Assembly (NCBI RefSeq): GCF_007483665.1
Contig: NZ_VIQO01000032.1
Location: 94,924 to 158,923, forward strand
Direction of reading: 5' to 3'
Source of the DNA: Catellatospora sichuanensis
GTDB taxonomy: Bacteria; Actinomycetota; Actinomycetes; Mycobacteriales; Micromonosporaceae
DNA length: 64,000 nt
Made by a program: the position numbers and the translations under genes. Position 1 is the first letter of the stretch. Each line of letters begins with the position of its first letter. The notes under the pieces were generated by a model, which was not told the DNA's origin, did no database searches, and worked only from the letters and a program-made list of their open reading frames with translations. This document shows, piece by piece, positions 24,101-31,269 of this stretch.

Positions 24101-25418
24101 CTACGAGTTCGAGGAAGGCCAGGGCACCACCGCCGCCAACACCGGCCCCGCCAGCGGGGTAGGGGCAGCCGTCCTGACCGGGACCACCGGCTGGTCCACC
24201 AACGGTGTCCTCGGCAAGGCCGTCAACCTGCCCGGTGGCAGCACCGCGAACGCGGTGGACCTGCCGGACAACCTGCTGCAGGGCGCGTCGAACTTCTCCA
24301 CCGGCTTCTGGGTCCGCCCCGACACCAAGTCCAACTGGACCGGCCTGTTCCACATCGGTGACGGACTCGGCTCCGCCGGGAGCTACTTCCAGATCCAGAT
24401 GCAGACCCAGGCAAGTGGAAGCACCGGCCTCGCCGTCACCTTCAAAGCGAAGACCGGCCCGGAGGAGCGGATCTACGCCACTCCGGCTCAGGACGTGGCC
24501 GCCAACCAGTGGAGCCATGTGGCCTTCACCCGCCAAGGCTCGATCGGCACGCTGTACCTCAACGGCGTGGTGATCGCGACCCGTACCGACCTGACCATCG
24601 GCATGACCGAGGTCGGTCCGACGGCCAACAACTGGCTCGGTCGCAACGGCTACGGGGACGCGGCATTCGACGGTCTGATGGACGACGTGCGCGTGTACAC
24701 GTCCACGCTGACCGCCGCGGACGTCGCCGCGATGTACAACGAAGGCGTCGCCGTCCGGTACACCTTCGACGAGAACACGGGCACCACCGCCGCGAACACG
24801 GGAGCGAAGTCGTCGATCGGCGCAGCCTCCTTCCTGGGTACGACCGGCTGGAGCGCAGCCGGCCGGTACGGTAGCGCGGTGTCGCTGCCGGGCGGTGCCG
24901 CGAGCACGAACAACCAGGTCCGGCTGCCGGACAACATCGAGGCCGGCCTGGACGAACAGTTCACCGTGTCCTTCTGGGCGCGCCCGGACACGCTTCCGAG
25001 CTGGGTGCCGCTGTTGCAGATCGGCAGCAGCACGGACACGTTCTTCCTGATCCAGTCGGCCACGAACGGTTCGACCACCGGGTTCGGGGCCACGTTCAAG
25101 GCACCGGGGGTGGCCACACAGGAACGGCTCCTGCTCGGTGCGGGCAGAGACCTGCCGCTCAACGAGTGGACGCACGTGGTGTTCACGATGAGCGGATCGA
25201 CGGGGAAGATCTACTTCAACGGCGTCCTGCAGGCCACCCGTACCGATTTCACCATCGGCATCGGTGACGTGGGCGTGGGCGGCAACACCACGGCCAACTT
25301 TGTCGGTGGGACGAGCTGGGGGGATTCGAGGTTCGACGGGTTGATCGACGACCTCCGGTTGTACGGTTACGAGCTCAGCGCCGAGCAGGTAACGCAGCTG
25401 CATGCGGGTCGCCGGTGA
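21114..25418 (+). CDS. Secreted ThuA / glyoxal-oxidase-like copper radical oxidase / double LamG protein
   Basis: Encodes 1434 residues from ATG 21114 (AAGGGA upstream). A signal peptide ends near residue 45 (LLAPIAAHA). Residues ~50-270 form a ThuA-like glutamine-amidotransferase fold (LNVLLFYKSNFHASH, GGGFMGMHYTGWS). Residues ~290-810 are a kelch-type copper radical oxidase with a DUF1929 end. The expected ligands are present: Cys382 (DLFCAM) and Tyr436 (RWYPT) for the Cys-Tyr cofactor, Tyr673-His674 (RLYHS) and His755 (VTHGF). A DUF642-like beta domain follows, then two LamG/concanavalin-type domains (about 985-1205 and 1206-1430). Predicted role: extracellular oxidation of an aldehyde or primary alcohol to acid plus H2O2, targeted to polysaccharide. 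Upstream sites tie it to the IclR locus. Confidence 0.85.
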   Translation: MKVPRRSARSHLFAQLDRMFGGLSGRAAATFAALSLVAGLLAPIAAHAAAPADDGRLNVLLFYKSNFHASHVQARQAVRDLVTQLGTQYGQPVEIQETEDPAVFNTANLANRDTVVFAQTGGVLFNAPQRSALEAYIRGGGGFMGMHYTGWSAGESEHDVNPFYARLIGAASEGHPENPGVRPGRVFVTNTSHPLTQGVTASITRSDEWYDWVVNPAPWVRTLIQADESSYGMGRQGSMHPLTWCQQIDSGRSWYTSMGHEGTAYAESYMRAQMKNGLAYAAKLLPADCSPPTKDQAGAWSGVTPWPLVPINMALTSDGRVQSFGSVGGWGNDTTPYDWTGNDSVTQGGQMEVDVWNPDQPRNLANLRNGILPNTTYTDLFCAMQVQFPHDHSTMTVGGDDGLGGNAPNDGAIGVTSYTTNNGLQNEAPMNFPRWYPTGTTMPNGDVVVQGGSLRGGPGGPGVLTPEIYTPEQGSGWKKLDGARSPAAYGDGGADHAGADENRWWYPRAFVSPTTGTLFNISGTQMFELNPYGNGGTGQMTLRGTLPTGVSNQGANGNPVGATSTATMYRPGKILQVGGGWWGNGGGPDGARAGFIVDITGGTANPVITATQPMKYQRHWATSTLLPDGRVLVTGGARENNGNGGYVTNPEIWNPDTGTWTEVVLPHERARLYHSTALLLPDGRVMIGGGGAPGPRNYTDVEYYSPSYLFDGNNPAPRPVISAAPAKIGYNGTFQITATGTVSRVALVRNGSVTHGFNNDQNFQNLAFSQSGGTVNITSPLNGNYAPPGAYMLFVFDAAGTPSVAKIVKIDPSVIMTQLNPRVVDQFEYPRLPAEWRTNNPPATVDVAAGNSRMVPWSVVSPVQLVRGTATGQGGLGLTGYQLALGTSGSIRRTVNDLTPGSTYRISLRYARDARSTGTAAATATLSIGSLSTTLTATTALPSTAAYGTYSGTFTAATASQTLSLTAPGTGASLMIDDLVIVGDNAPPPATGIPVRYEFEEGQGTTAANTGPASGVGAAVLTGTTGWSTNGVLGKAVNLPGGSTANAVDLPDNLLQGASNFSTGFWVRPDTKSNWTGLFHIGDGLGSAGSYFQIQMQTQASGSTGLAVTFKAKTGPEERIYATPAQDVAANQWSHVAFTRQGSIGTLYLNGVVIATRTDLTIGMTEVGPTANNWLGRNGYGDAAFDGLMDDVRVYTSTLTAADVAAMYNEGVAVRYTFDENTGTTAANTGAKSSIGAASFLGTTGWSAAGRYGSAVSLPGGAASTNNQVRLPDNIEAGLDEQFTVSFWARPDTLPSWVPLLQIGSSTDTFFLIQSATNGSTTGFGATFKAPGVATQERLLLGAGRDLPLNEWTHVVFTMSGSTGKIYFNGVLQATRTDFTIGIGDVGVGGNTTANFVGGTSWGDSRFDGLIDDLRLYGYELSAEQVTQLHAGRR

Positions 25419-25470
25419 GCGCGCCGCTGGGGTAAAGGCACCCCGTCGGCTCGGAGTCCGTCCGACGCCT

Positions 25471-25518
25471 GGCGGCCTGCCGGATGAGGTGACACATCAC
25501 CGCATCCGGCAGGCCGCC
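25471..25518. terminator. Bidirectional terminator between convergent genes
   Basis: GGCGGCCTGCCGGATG (25471-25486) and its exact reverse complement (25503-25518) make a 16-bp stem. The loop can itself pair (GGTGA/TCACC). It lies between the oxidase gene stop (25418) and the converging permease stop (25580) and suits both. Confidence 0.7.
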
Positions 25519-25579
25519 GGGGCGTGGTCCGGGCGAGCACGCGCAGGACAGGTCTACCGCGGGCACGCCGGGTGGCAGC

Positions 25580-26791
25580 TCACTGAGCTGATCGGGCCGG
25601 CGGCGCCGATCGGACGGACCGCCGCTGCCGGTGGACCTGCCAGCCGGTGGCGACCACCGCGATCGCGAGGCCGGCCACCGGCCCGGTCGGCGAGCCGGCG
25701 ACGGTCAGCGCGGTCGCGGCCAGTCCGGCGGGCAGCCAGGTCCACACCGGCACCAGCCGTGCCGGCCGGCCCTGTCGCCGCCGCCAGCCCTCGACCGCCA
25801 TCGGGATGATCAGCGGTGGCAGGGTGGCGGCCAGCACGGTCAGCCAGGTCAGTAGCGCCCGGTCGAAGCGCGCCGCGGCCAGCGTGCCGCCGAGGATCGC
25901 CACGATCGCCATCCCGGCGGTGGCCGACAGCCGGGGCCAGACCGCCCGCAGCGCGAGCACGCCGGAGAAGGTGGTGGTCAGCGCGGGCGCGAACACCCCG
26001 ACGGTGACGAAGATGTTGCCGTAGACCGCGATGCCTGGCGCGTTGGCCAGCACCGCGACCACGTCGGCGCTGCCGGTGCGCAGCCAGACCCCGGCGCCGG
26101 CCGCGGCGACTCCGATGGCCGGCCCGACCAGCAGCGCCACGCAGATCGCCAGGTCCCGCCGGGTGGCCAGGCCACGGCTGAAGTCCGGGGCGCGCAGGGC
26201 GAACACCGCGACGTAGCCGACGATCGCGGCTATGTCGGCGAGGGTGGCCCAGCCGCCCGGGTCGGCGGTCACCGGCGCGGCGTCCGGGCGCAGCAGCAGG
26301 ATGCACACCGCAACCAGTGCCAGCGCCGCGACCGTGGTCAGTACCGTGATCCGGTTGTTCCATCGGCCTGGCATGAACGACGCGGCCAGCACGGCGCCGG
26401 CCAGCAGCAGCGCGCCGGCCGGTCCGGGCAGTCCGGTGACCTTGGCCAGCGATGCGCCGCCAAGGCCGACGTTGAAGCCGTTCCAGCCGATCATCGCGGC
26501 GGCGAGCACTGCGCCGAGCAGGACGCCGGCCAGGTCGGGCAGGTAGCGAGGGGCTAGCTCGGTGAGGGCGGCGTTCTCCCCGTACGGCTGGCGCAGCCCC
26601 AGTGCGCCCTGCCCGAACAGCAGCGCCGCCATCAGGGCCGCGCCGCCGAGCAGCGCGAGCAGTGGGACGGCGCCGTCGTGCCGGCGGGCCATTCCGGCGC
26701 CCAGGATCAGCGCGGCGGGCGCGGCCCCCAGCCCGAGCCAGGCGCCTGCTGCCGCGCTCCATCGGCGGGCCGGCGCCGGTGCCCGGTTCAG
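25580..26791 (-). CDS. NCS1 / CytX-like nucleobase or hydroxymethylpyrimidine permease
   Basis: About 403 residues with 11-12 hydrophobic helices: AGAWLGLGAAPAALILGAGM, GVLLGAVLAAAMIGWNGFNV, IAAIVGYVAVFALRAPDFSRG and WLTVLAATLPPLIIP. The GWNGFN and RAPDFSRG segments fit cytosine/HMP permeases of the NCS1 (CytX) family. Frame and composition are clearly coding, yet no ATG/GTG/TTG lies near the expected N-terminus; the best candidate is CTG 26791, which overlaps the ATPase stop as CTGA. The first standard start gives a protein missing the first helix. Position at the end of an NMT1/THI5-type ABC operon supports pyrimidine or thiamine-precursor transport, but the substrate is inferred. Confidence 0.7.
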   Translation of the reverse strand: MNRAPAPARRWSAAAGAWLGLGAAPAALILGAGMARRHDGAVPLLALLGGAALMAALLFGQGALGLRQPYGENAALTELAPRYLPDLAGVLLGAVLAAAMIGWNGFNVGLGGASLAKVTGLPGPAGALLLAGAVLAASFMPGRWNNRITVLTTVAALALVAVCILLLRPDAAPVTADPGGWATLADIAAIVGYVAVFALRAPDFSRGLATRRDLAICVALLVGPAIGVAAAGAGVWLRTGSADVVAVLANAPGIAVYGNIFVTVGVFAPALTTTFSGVLALRAVWPRLSATAGMAIVAILGGTLAAARFDRALLTWLTVLAATLPPLIIPMAVEGWRRRQGRPARLVPVWTWLPAGLAATALTVAGSPTGPVAGLAIAVVATGWQVHRQRRSVRSAPPARSAQ

Positions 26792-27576
26792 TGGTTTGCT
26801 CCGGCCCCGAGCAGGCCGCGGATTTCGGTGGCGTACCGGTCGAAGCGCTGGTCGGACATGACCTTGGCGTAGTCGCGCTCGGCCGGCAGGTCGACGTCGA
26901 TGGTCCGCATGATCCGGCCGGGCCGGGGGCTCATCACCTCGACCCTGGTGCCGAGGAAGACCGCTTCGGCGATGGAGTGCGTGACGAGCAGGATGGTGGT
27001 GCCGGTTTCCCGCCAGATCCGGTTGAGTTCGGCGTTGAGCTGTTCGCGGGTCAGCGCGTCCAGTGCGCCGAACGGCTCGTCCATCAGCAGCACTGACGGC
27101 TGGTGCAGCAGCGCGCGGCACAGTGCGACCCGCTGCTGCATGCCGCCGGACAGCTCGTGCGGCAGCGCGTCCTCGAAGCCGGTGAGCCCGGTGAGGTCGA
27201 TCAGTTCGTCGGCGCGCCGGGCTGCCTGCCGCCGGTCCATGCCCCGGATCTCGGCCTGCAGCAGGATGTTCTTGCGCGCGCCCCGCCAGTCCAGCAGGGC
27301 GGCGCGCTGGAACACGTACCCGATCTCCTTCTGGGCGCCGGTGACCGGACGTCCCATCAACGAGACCGTGCCGGAGGTCGGCGCCACCAACCCTGCGACG
27401 ATCTTGAGCAGGGTGGACTTGCCGCAGCCGGACGGGCCGACGATGGTCACGAACTCGCCGGGGGCGACCCGCATCGTGACGTCGTCCACCGCGACGGTCT
27501 GGGTGCGCTTGGACTGGAAGCGCACGGTCAGGCCGGTGATGTCCACCGCCGGCGCGGGCGTTGACGGGACGGTCAC
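26788..27576 (-). CDS. ABC transporter ATPase (SsuB/TauB/ThiZ type)
   Basis: Encodes 262 residues from GTG 27576, five bases after the binding-protein stop. Walker A GPSGCGKST is at about 47-55, the Q-loop region YVFQRAALLDWRG follows, then signature LSGGMQQRVALCRALLHQ and Walker B SVLLMDEPFGALD with H-loop LLVTHSIAEAV. This is the nitrate/sulfonate/taurine/pyrimidine subfamily that partners SsuC-type permeases. It energises import through the permease at 28622-29509. Its stop overlaps the likely CTG start of the CytX-like gene. Confidence 0.92.
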   Translation of the reverse strand: MTVPSTPAPAVDITGLTVRFQSKRTQTVAVDDVTMRVAPGEFVTIVGPSGCGKSTLLKIVAGLVAPTSGTVSLMGRPVTGAQKEIGYVFQRAALLDWRGARKNILLQAEIRGMDRRQAARRADELIDLTGLTGFEDALPHELSGGMQQRVALCRALLHQPSVLLMDEPFGALDALTREQLNAELNRIWRETGTTILLVTHSIAEAVFLGTRVEVMSPRPGRIMRTIDVDLPAERDYAKVMSDQRFDRYATEIRGLLGAGANH

Positions 27577-27580
27577 CGGC

Positions 27581-28579
27581 TCAGCCCTTCGTCGCGAACG
27601 TGCCGGACCAGTACTTGCTCGGCGCGCCCGCGTCCTTCAACTCGGCGTGCTTGGTCATCAGGTTGATGGTCTCGGTCCACTTGGCCTCGGCGTTGACGCC
27701 CGGCGACGCCGTGTCGACCAGCGGCAGGCACAGCGTGAGCTGCTTGATCAGCACGTCCTTGGCCGGCTCGTTCTCGGCGAGCTTCTCCATCGCGGCAGCC
27801 GCGCCCGGGATGTCCTTGGCTGCCTCGGACCAGGACTTCTGGGTGGCCCGGACGACGGCCTTCACCAGCTCCGGATCCTTGGCCAGTGTGTCGTCGTGCA
27901 CGACCAGGCCGGTGCCGAGCAGGTTGAGCCCGAAATCGGCGAACAGCAGATGGTTGACCTTCTTGCCGGTCTTGGCCTCGATGGTCGGGGCCTGGTCGTG
28001 GAAGAAGCCCTGGATCGCGTCGACCTTGCCTTCGGCCAGCGCGGCGATCTTCCCAGCCGCGTCGACGTTGACGACCTTCACCTCGGCGGGGTCGACGCCG
28101 TTGGCCTTGAGCAGCGCGGGGAAGGTCGCATACATCGCGTCTCCCGGCGTGCCGCCGACGGTTTTGCCCTTGAGGTCGCTGATCTTGGTGATGTTCTTGT
28201 CGGCCAGGAACTCGACCGACGACGGCCCCTTCTGCAGGAACACCCCGACGCTTTTCACCTTCATCCCGGTGGTGATGGCCTTGAGCAGCGGGGGAGTGTC
28301 CGCCCAGCCGAAGTCGGTCTGCTGCTGGGCCACGGCCTGGATGGTCTTGCCGGAGCCGCCGCCTGCCTTGATCACCAGGTCGATGCCCTCGGCCTGGTAG
28401 AAACCCTTGTCGAGGCCGTAGTAGAACGGCGCATGCTCGCCGTACGGAACCCAGTTGAGGGTCAGCGTGACCTTCTTGTTCTCGCCGGGCGCGGCGGGCT
28501 GGTCGTTGGTGCCCGGAGCGCAGGCGGCGGCGCCCAGCAGCAGCGCGAACGCGGCCGCCAGCACGGGAAGTCTTCTCAT
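27581..28579 (-). CDS. NMT1/THI5-like ABC substrate-binding lipoprotein
   Basis: Encodes 332 residues. ATG 28579 follows AGGAGG. The lipoprotein signal MRRLPVLAAAFALLLGAAAC puts the acylated Cys at 20. The mature part has the NMT1/THI5 fold: VTLTLNWVPYGEHAPFYYGL, GFYQAEGIDLVIKAGGGSGKT, VAQQQTDFGWADTPPLLKAI and VGGTPGDAMYATFPALL. Such proteins bind hydroxymethylpyrimidine, riboflavin precursors, taurine or other small heteroaromatics. The WVPYGEHAPFYYG signature favours a pyrimidine-like ligand, but this is not decisive. No TPP-riboswitch signature (CTGAGA...ACCCTT) was found upstream. Confidence 0.88.
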   Translation of the reverse strand: MRRLPVLAAAFALLLGAAACAPGTNDQPAAPGENKKVTLTLNWVPYGEHAPFYYGLDKGFYQAEGIDLVIKAGGGSGKTIQAVAQQQTDFGWADTPPLLKAITTGMKVKSVGVFLQKGPSSVEFLADKNITKISDLKGKTVGGTPGDAMYATFPALLKANGVDPAEVKVVNVDAAGKIAALAEGKVDAIQGFFHDQAPTIEAKTGKKVNHLLFADFGLNLLGTGLVVHDDTLAKDPELVKAVVRATQKSWSEAAKDIPGAAAAMEKLAENEPAKDVLIKQLTLCLPLVDTASPGVNAEAKWTETINLMTKHAELKDAGAPSKYWSGTFATKG

Positions 28580-28621
28580 TAGGTTGGTCCTCCTAGCGCG
28601 GCGACGGGAGGCTAATCCCCG

Positions 28622-29509
28622 TCAGGATGTGGTGAGCGGAACCCCGGACCGCCTGCTGGCGTGCCACGGGATGAGTGCTGCCTCGGTCACCTCGACGATC
28701 GCGAACAGCACGATGCCGATCAGTGACATCAGGAACAGGTCGGCGAACAGCAGGGCCGAGTCGAGGTTGCCGTTGGCAAGCAGGAGCACGTATCCCAGGC
28801 CTTCGTTCGCGCCGACGAACTCGCCGACCACGGCGCCCACCACCGCGAGGGTGACGGCCACCTTCACCCCGGCCATCAGGTGCGGCAGGGCATTGGGGAA
28901 TCTGATCTTCTGAAAGGTCTGCCACGGGCTCGCGCCCATGGTCTTGGACAGGTCCACCAGCTCGGGGTCGGTGGACCGAAGCCCGGCGACCCCGGAGATG
29001 ACCACCGGGAAGAACGCGATCAGCACCGCGAGAATGATCTTCGGGGCCAGACCGAAGCCGAACCAGACGATCAGCAGCGGAGCGATGGCGATCTTGGGAA
29101 TGACCTGAGCGAACAGCACTATCGGGTAGAGCGCCCGCTCCATGGTGCGCGAGTAGGCGATCAGGACGGCGGTGAGCAGGCCCAACAGCACGGCCAGCAC
29201 GAAGCCGATGACGGTCTCGTAGAGCGTGACGTAGGTGTTCAGCCAGAGGAATGCTCGTTTCTCGACCATCGTCTGCCACACCTGCGCCGGGGTCGGCACC
29301 AGGTAGTGCGGGACGGTGCCGCTCTCCGACAGCGCCCACCACCCCGCGAACACGATGCCCAGCAGCAGTGCGGGCCGCCACAGCGCATCGCCGAACCGGA
29401 CCAGCCGCGTCAGCGGCTGGACGGGAGTTCGCTGGGCCAGCGTGGGTTGACCGGCTGCGCGCGCCGCCGCGCTGCCAACGGTTGATCCACTTGCTGATCC
29501 ATGGTGCAC
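28622..29509 (-). CDS. ABC transporter permease (SsuC/TauC/ThiX type)
   Basis: Encodes 295 residues from GTG 29509 with AGGAGGA upstream. Six helices are visible; the EAA loop GASPWQTFQKIRFPNALPHL is near residue 205 and is followed by GVKVAVTLAVVGAVVGEFVG. The N-terminal Ala/Thr-rich 40 residues are cytosolic. It is the first gene of the four-gene transport operon permease - binding protein - ATPase - CytX-like permease. A near-perfect LacI-type palindrome lies 44-57 bp before its start, inside an unusually AT-rich promoter region. Confidence 0.9.
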   Translation of the reverse strand: MHHGSASGSTVGSAAARAAGQPTLAQRTPVQPLTRLVRFGDALWRPALLLGIVFAGWWALSESGTVPHYLVPTPAQVWQTMVEKRAFLWLNTYVTLYETVIGFVLAVLLGLLTAVLIAYSRTMERALYPIVLFAQVIPKIAIAPLLIVWFGFGLAPKIILAVLIAFFPVVISGVAGLRSTDPELVDLSKTMGASPWQTFQKIRFPNALPHLMAGVKVAVTLAVVGAVVGEFVGANEGLGYVLLLANGNLDSALLFADLFLMSLIGIVLFAIVEVTEAALIPWHASRRSGVPLTTS

Positions 29510-29552
29510 GGGGGCTCCTCCTGGACGGACGGAAAGTTGCCTGGCGATTGCA

Positions 29553-29566
29553 GGGAAGCGCTTTCC
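29553..29566. promoter_or_regulatory. LacI-type operator candidate upstream of the ABC permease
   Basis: GGGAAGCGCTTTCC has the central AGCGCT and near-symmetric GGRAA/TTYCC arms typical of LacI/GalR-family operators. It lies within the leader of the transport operon. The adjoining stretch 29621-29643 is AT-rich (TTTATATATTTACAT), consistent with a promoter. Confidence 0.5.
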
Positions 29567-29673
29567 GATGAACGGACACTAGAGAGGATGTCGTCCGTCA
29601 GGCAAGGGCTGTCCGGACGGATCTTTATATATTTACATGAAATGTTTGCAGGATCGCGGAACAGCCGGACCCG

Positions 29674-30453
29674 CTACCGGACCGGGTAGGTGTTCAGCAG
29701 CCCGCACATGCCGTGCCGGCCCTGCTCGCCGGGCGCGGCGAAGCCATGCACCGTGGCGTCGGCCAGGTGATCGGACCGTCCGGCGGCCAGCGCGTCCAGC
29801 TGGGCGGCGGTGTCCCGCGCCGCCCGCAACGCGCCGGCGGCGAACCGCTCCCGCCAGCGGGGTAGGTGCGGCGCCACCAGGCGAGCGGCCGCTTGGTGGA
29901 AGTCGTGCAGCGGCCCGAGGTCGCCGGCGTCGGCCGCCGCCCGTAACTGCTCGAACCCGAGCACCGCGAGATCGCGCCGGGCGTACGCGGCGGCCAACGT
30001 CGCGCTGGGCGTGCCATCGGCCGGCGGGGCGTCGTCCGGAGCGCCGCCGCCGGGCAGGGTGGCGGCCGCGGCGTACCGCTCCGGGTCGGCCAGCACCGAG
30101 GGTGGAAACGTCAGCACCGCGTCGCCGGCCTCCGGCAGCCCGCTGTTCTGCATCAACACCGTGATCTCCAGGCCGCCGTGGTTGACCAGGCGATGGATGG
30201 TGCCCGGGGTGAACCAGGCCACCGCGCCGGGCCGCAACGGCGTCTGTTTGAAGCCGCTCATCGTCAGCGTCTGGACCGCGCCGGCGCCGGCCTGCACCAC
30301 GTAACCCTCGGTGCAGCACAGATGCAGGTGCGGCGTGCCGCCCACCAGGCCGTCGGGCGCGGTGGTGTCGTACACCCGCAGCTGCGAGACGCCCACGCCG
30401 CCGGGCAGCGGCACGATGCCGGCCGGGGAGCCCGGCTCAGTCGAAGTATTCAT
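29674..30453 (-). CDS. Cupin-domain protein with helical C-terminal domain
   Basis: From ATG 30453 (ATG 30459 also possible) it encodes 259 residues. The first ~125 residues form a cupin barrel: PHLHLCCTEGYVVQAGAGAVQ (HxH...E metal motif), LRPGAVAWFTPGTIHRLVNHG and TVLMQNSGLPE. The second half is Ala-rich and helical (AYARRDLAVLGFEQLRAAAD, HDFHQAAARLVAPHLPRW), with no family recognised. It overlaps the upstream small cupin gene by 17 bp, so the two are coupled. The role is unknown; the adjacent heteroaromatic transporter suggests handling of an imported sugar or ring compound. Confidence 0.7.
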   Translation of the reverse strand: MNTSTEPGSPAGIVPLPGGVGVSQLRVYDTTAPDGLVGGTPHLHLCCTEGYVVQAGAGAVQTLTMSGFKQTPLRPGAVAWFTPGTIHRLVNHGGLEITVLMQNSGLPEAGDAVLTFPPSVLADPERYAAAATLPGGGAPDDAPPADGTPSATLAAAYARRDLAVLGFEQLRAAADAGDLGPLHDFHQAAARLVAPHLPRWRERFAAGALRAARDTAAQLDALAAGRSDHLADATVHGFAAPGEQGRHGMCGLLNTYPVR

Positions 30454-30790
30454 CGGCATCGTCCGCAGCGGGCAGGCAGACCACCAGGGCCCGCAGGTCA
30501 CCCAGCGCCCGGTGCCGGGTGCCGGGCGGGATCAGGAACGCCGACATCGGCTTCGCCGGATGGCGTACGCCATCAAGCTCCACCTCGCCGACACCGTCGA
30601 GGATCACGTACACCTCGGTCGCGATCCGGTGGTGGTGAGTGACCGCCCGGTCGACCTGCAGCAGGTGGACGCTCACCGCGCCGCCGGACTCCCGCACGAA
30701 CGCCCGCCGGGTCGTGCCGCAGGAGCACTGCCTGGGGGCGATCTCGCTCAGCACGATCGTGGCGCTGCTGGCCGGTTCCGGGGTTGTCAT
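30437..30790 (-). CDS. Small cupin-domain protein
   Basis: From ATG 30790, preceded by GAGGAG, it encodes 117 residues. The cupin core is VTHHHRIATEVYVILDGVGEVELDGV (HHH...E metal-binding motif) and PAKPMSAFLIPPGTRHRALGDLRALVVCLP. Most single-domain cupins of this kind are metal-dependent isomerases, dioxygenases or sensors. The gene is the first of the minus-strand series leading to the transport operon and is divergent from the small gene at 30923, with an inverted repeat between them. Confidence 0.78.
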   Translation of the reverse strand: MTTPEPASSATIVLSEIAPRQCSCGTTRRAFVRESGGAVSVHLLQVDRAVTHHHRIATEVYVILDGVGEVELDGVRHPAKPMSAFLIPPGTRHRALGDLRALVVCLPAADDADEYFD

Positions 30791-30831
30791 CCCGCGGCTC
30801 CTCATCGTCGGTTGCGCCTGAGGCAAAAATC

Positions 30832-30847
30832 GGGAAAGGGTTTTCCC
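30832..30847. promoter_or_regulatory. Inverted repeat in the divergent promoter before the cupin genes
   Basis: GGGAAAGGGTTTTCCC has 6-bp perfect arms (GGGAAA/TTTCCC) and sits 42 bp upstream of the small cupin gene. The GGRAA/TTYCC ends match the LacI-type palindrome at 29553-29566, so one regulator may control both transcripts. Confidence 0.4.
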
Positions 30848-30922
30848 AACGGTGGCTAGACGCTAATGTCCCGCGTAGATGAACGTCAACATATCGATGG
30901 AATCTCCGAGGAGGCCAGCGCG

Positions 30923-31141
30923 ATGACCACTCTCGCCGATGCCGCGCGGAGCCACCGGCGTCTGGCGGCCATCCGAACCCACCGCAGCGCCACCGGCGTG
31001 ATCGTGCACGACGTGTCCGAGGCCCCCGCGTCGCCTGCCCCGATCCCGCGCCGGCGTCAGGCCGCCTCGGCCGCTCGACGGCTCACGCTGCTCGCCGATC
31101 GTCTCCGTCTGGACCCCCGGAGGTGTTTCACGAAGCGATAG
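30923..31141 (+). CDS. Small hypothetical protein
   Basis: ATG 30923 follows GAGGAGG with good spacing and opens a 72-residue frame: MTTLADAARSHRRLAAIRTH, then SATGVIVHDVSEAPASPAP and a basic tail. It is Arg/Ala-rich and shows no recognised domain or membrane segment. The strong ribosome site and divergent position from the cupin genes support translation; the composition is only moderately protein-like. Confidence 0.45.
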   Translation: MTTLADAARSHRRLAAIRTHRSATGVIVHDVSEAPASPAPIPRRRQAASAARRLTLLADRLRLDPRRCFTKR

Positions 31142-31269
31142 CGGTGAGGTCATTGAGAAGACGACGTGGCGGCGCACGTCCCATCCGCGTCAGGCAACCC
31201 GCCTGATCCACCCGTCATCCTGGCCTGCGCGCGCGCTGCTGCCCGGGTGCGATCGCGAGAAGGATCGCC

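Noticed and set aside
21981..25403. A very long open frame (about 1140 codons) on the minus strand opposite the secreted oxidase gene
   Set aside because: It mirrors the GC-biased codon pattern of the plus-strand gene, is very rich in Arg, Gly, Val and His, and has no domain. The plus strand has a signal peptide, conserved copper ligands and a promoter.
26792..27121. Upstream extension of the CytX-like permease frame
   Set aside because: It overlaps the ATPase in a different frame and is Arg/Pro-rich without hydrophobic segments.
29510..29640. Possible TPP riboswitch before the NMT1-type operon
   Set aside because: The conserved CTGAGA and ACCCTT-type elements are absent on the minus strand; a LacI-type palindrome and AT-rich promoter explain the region better.
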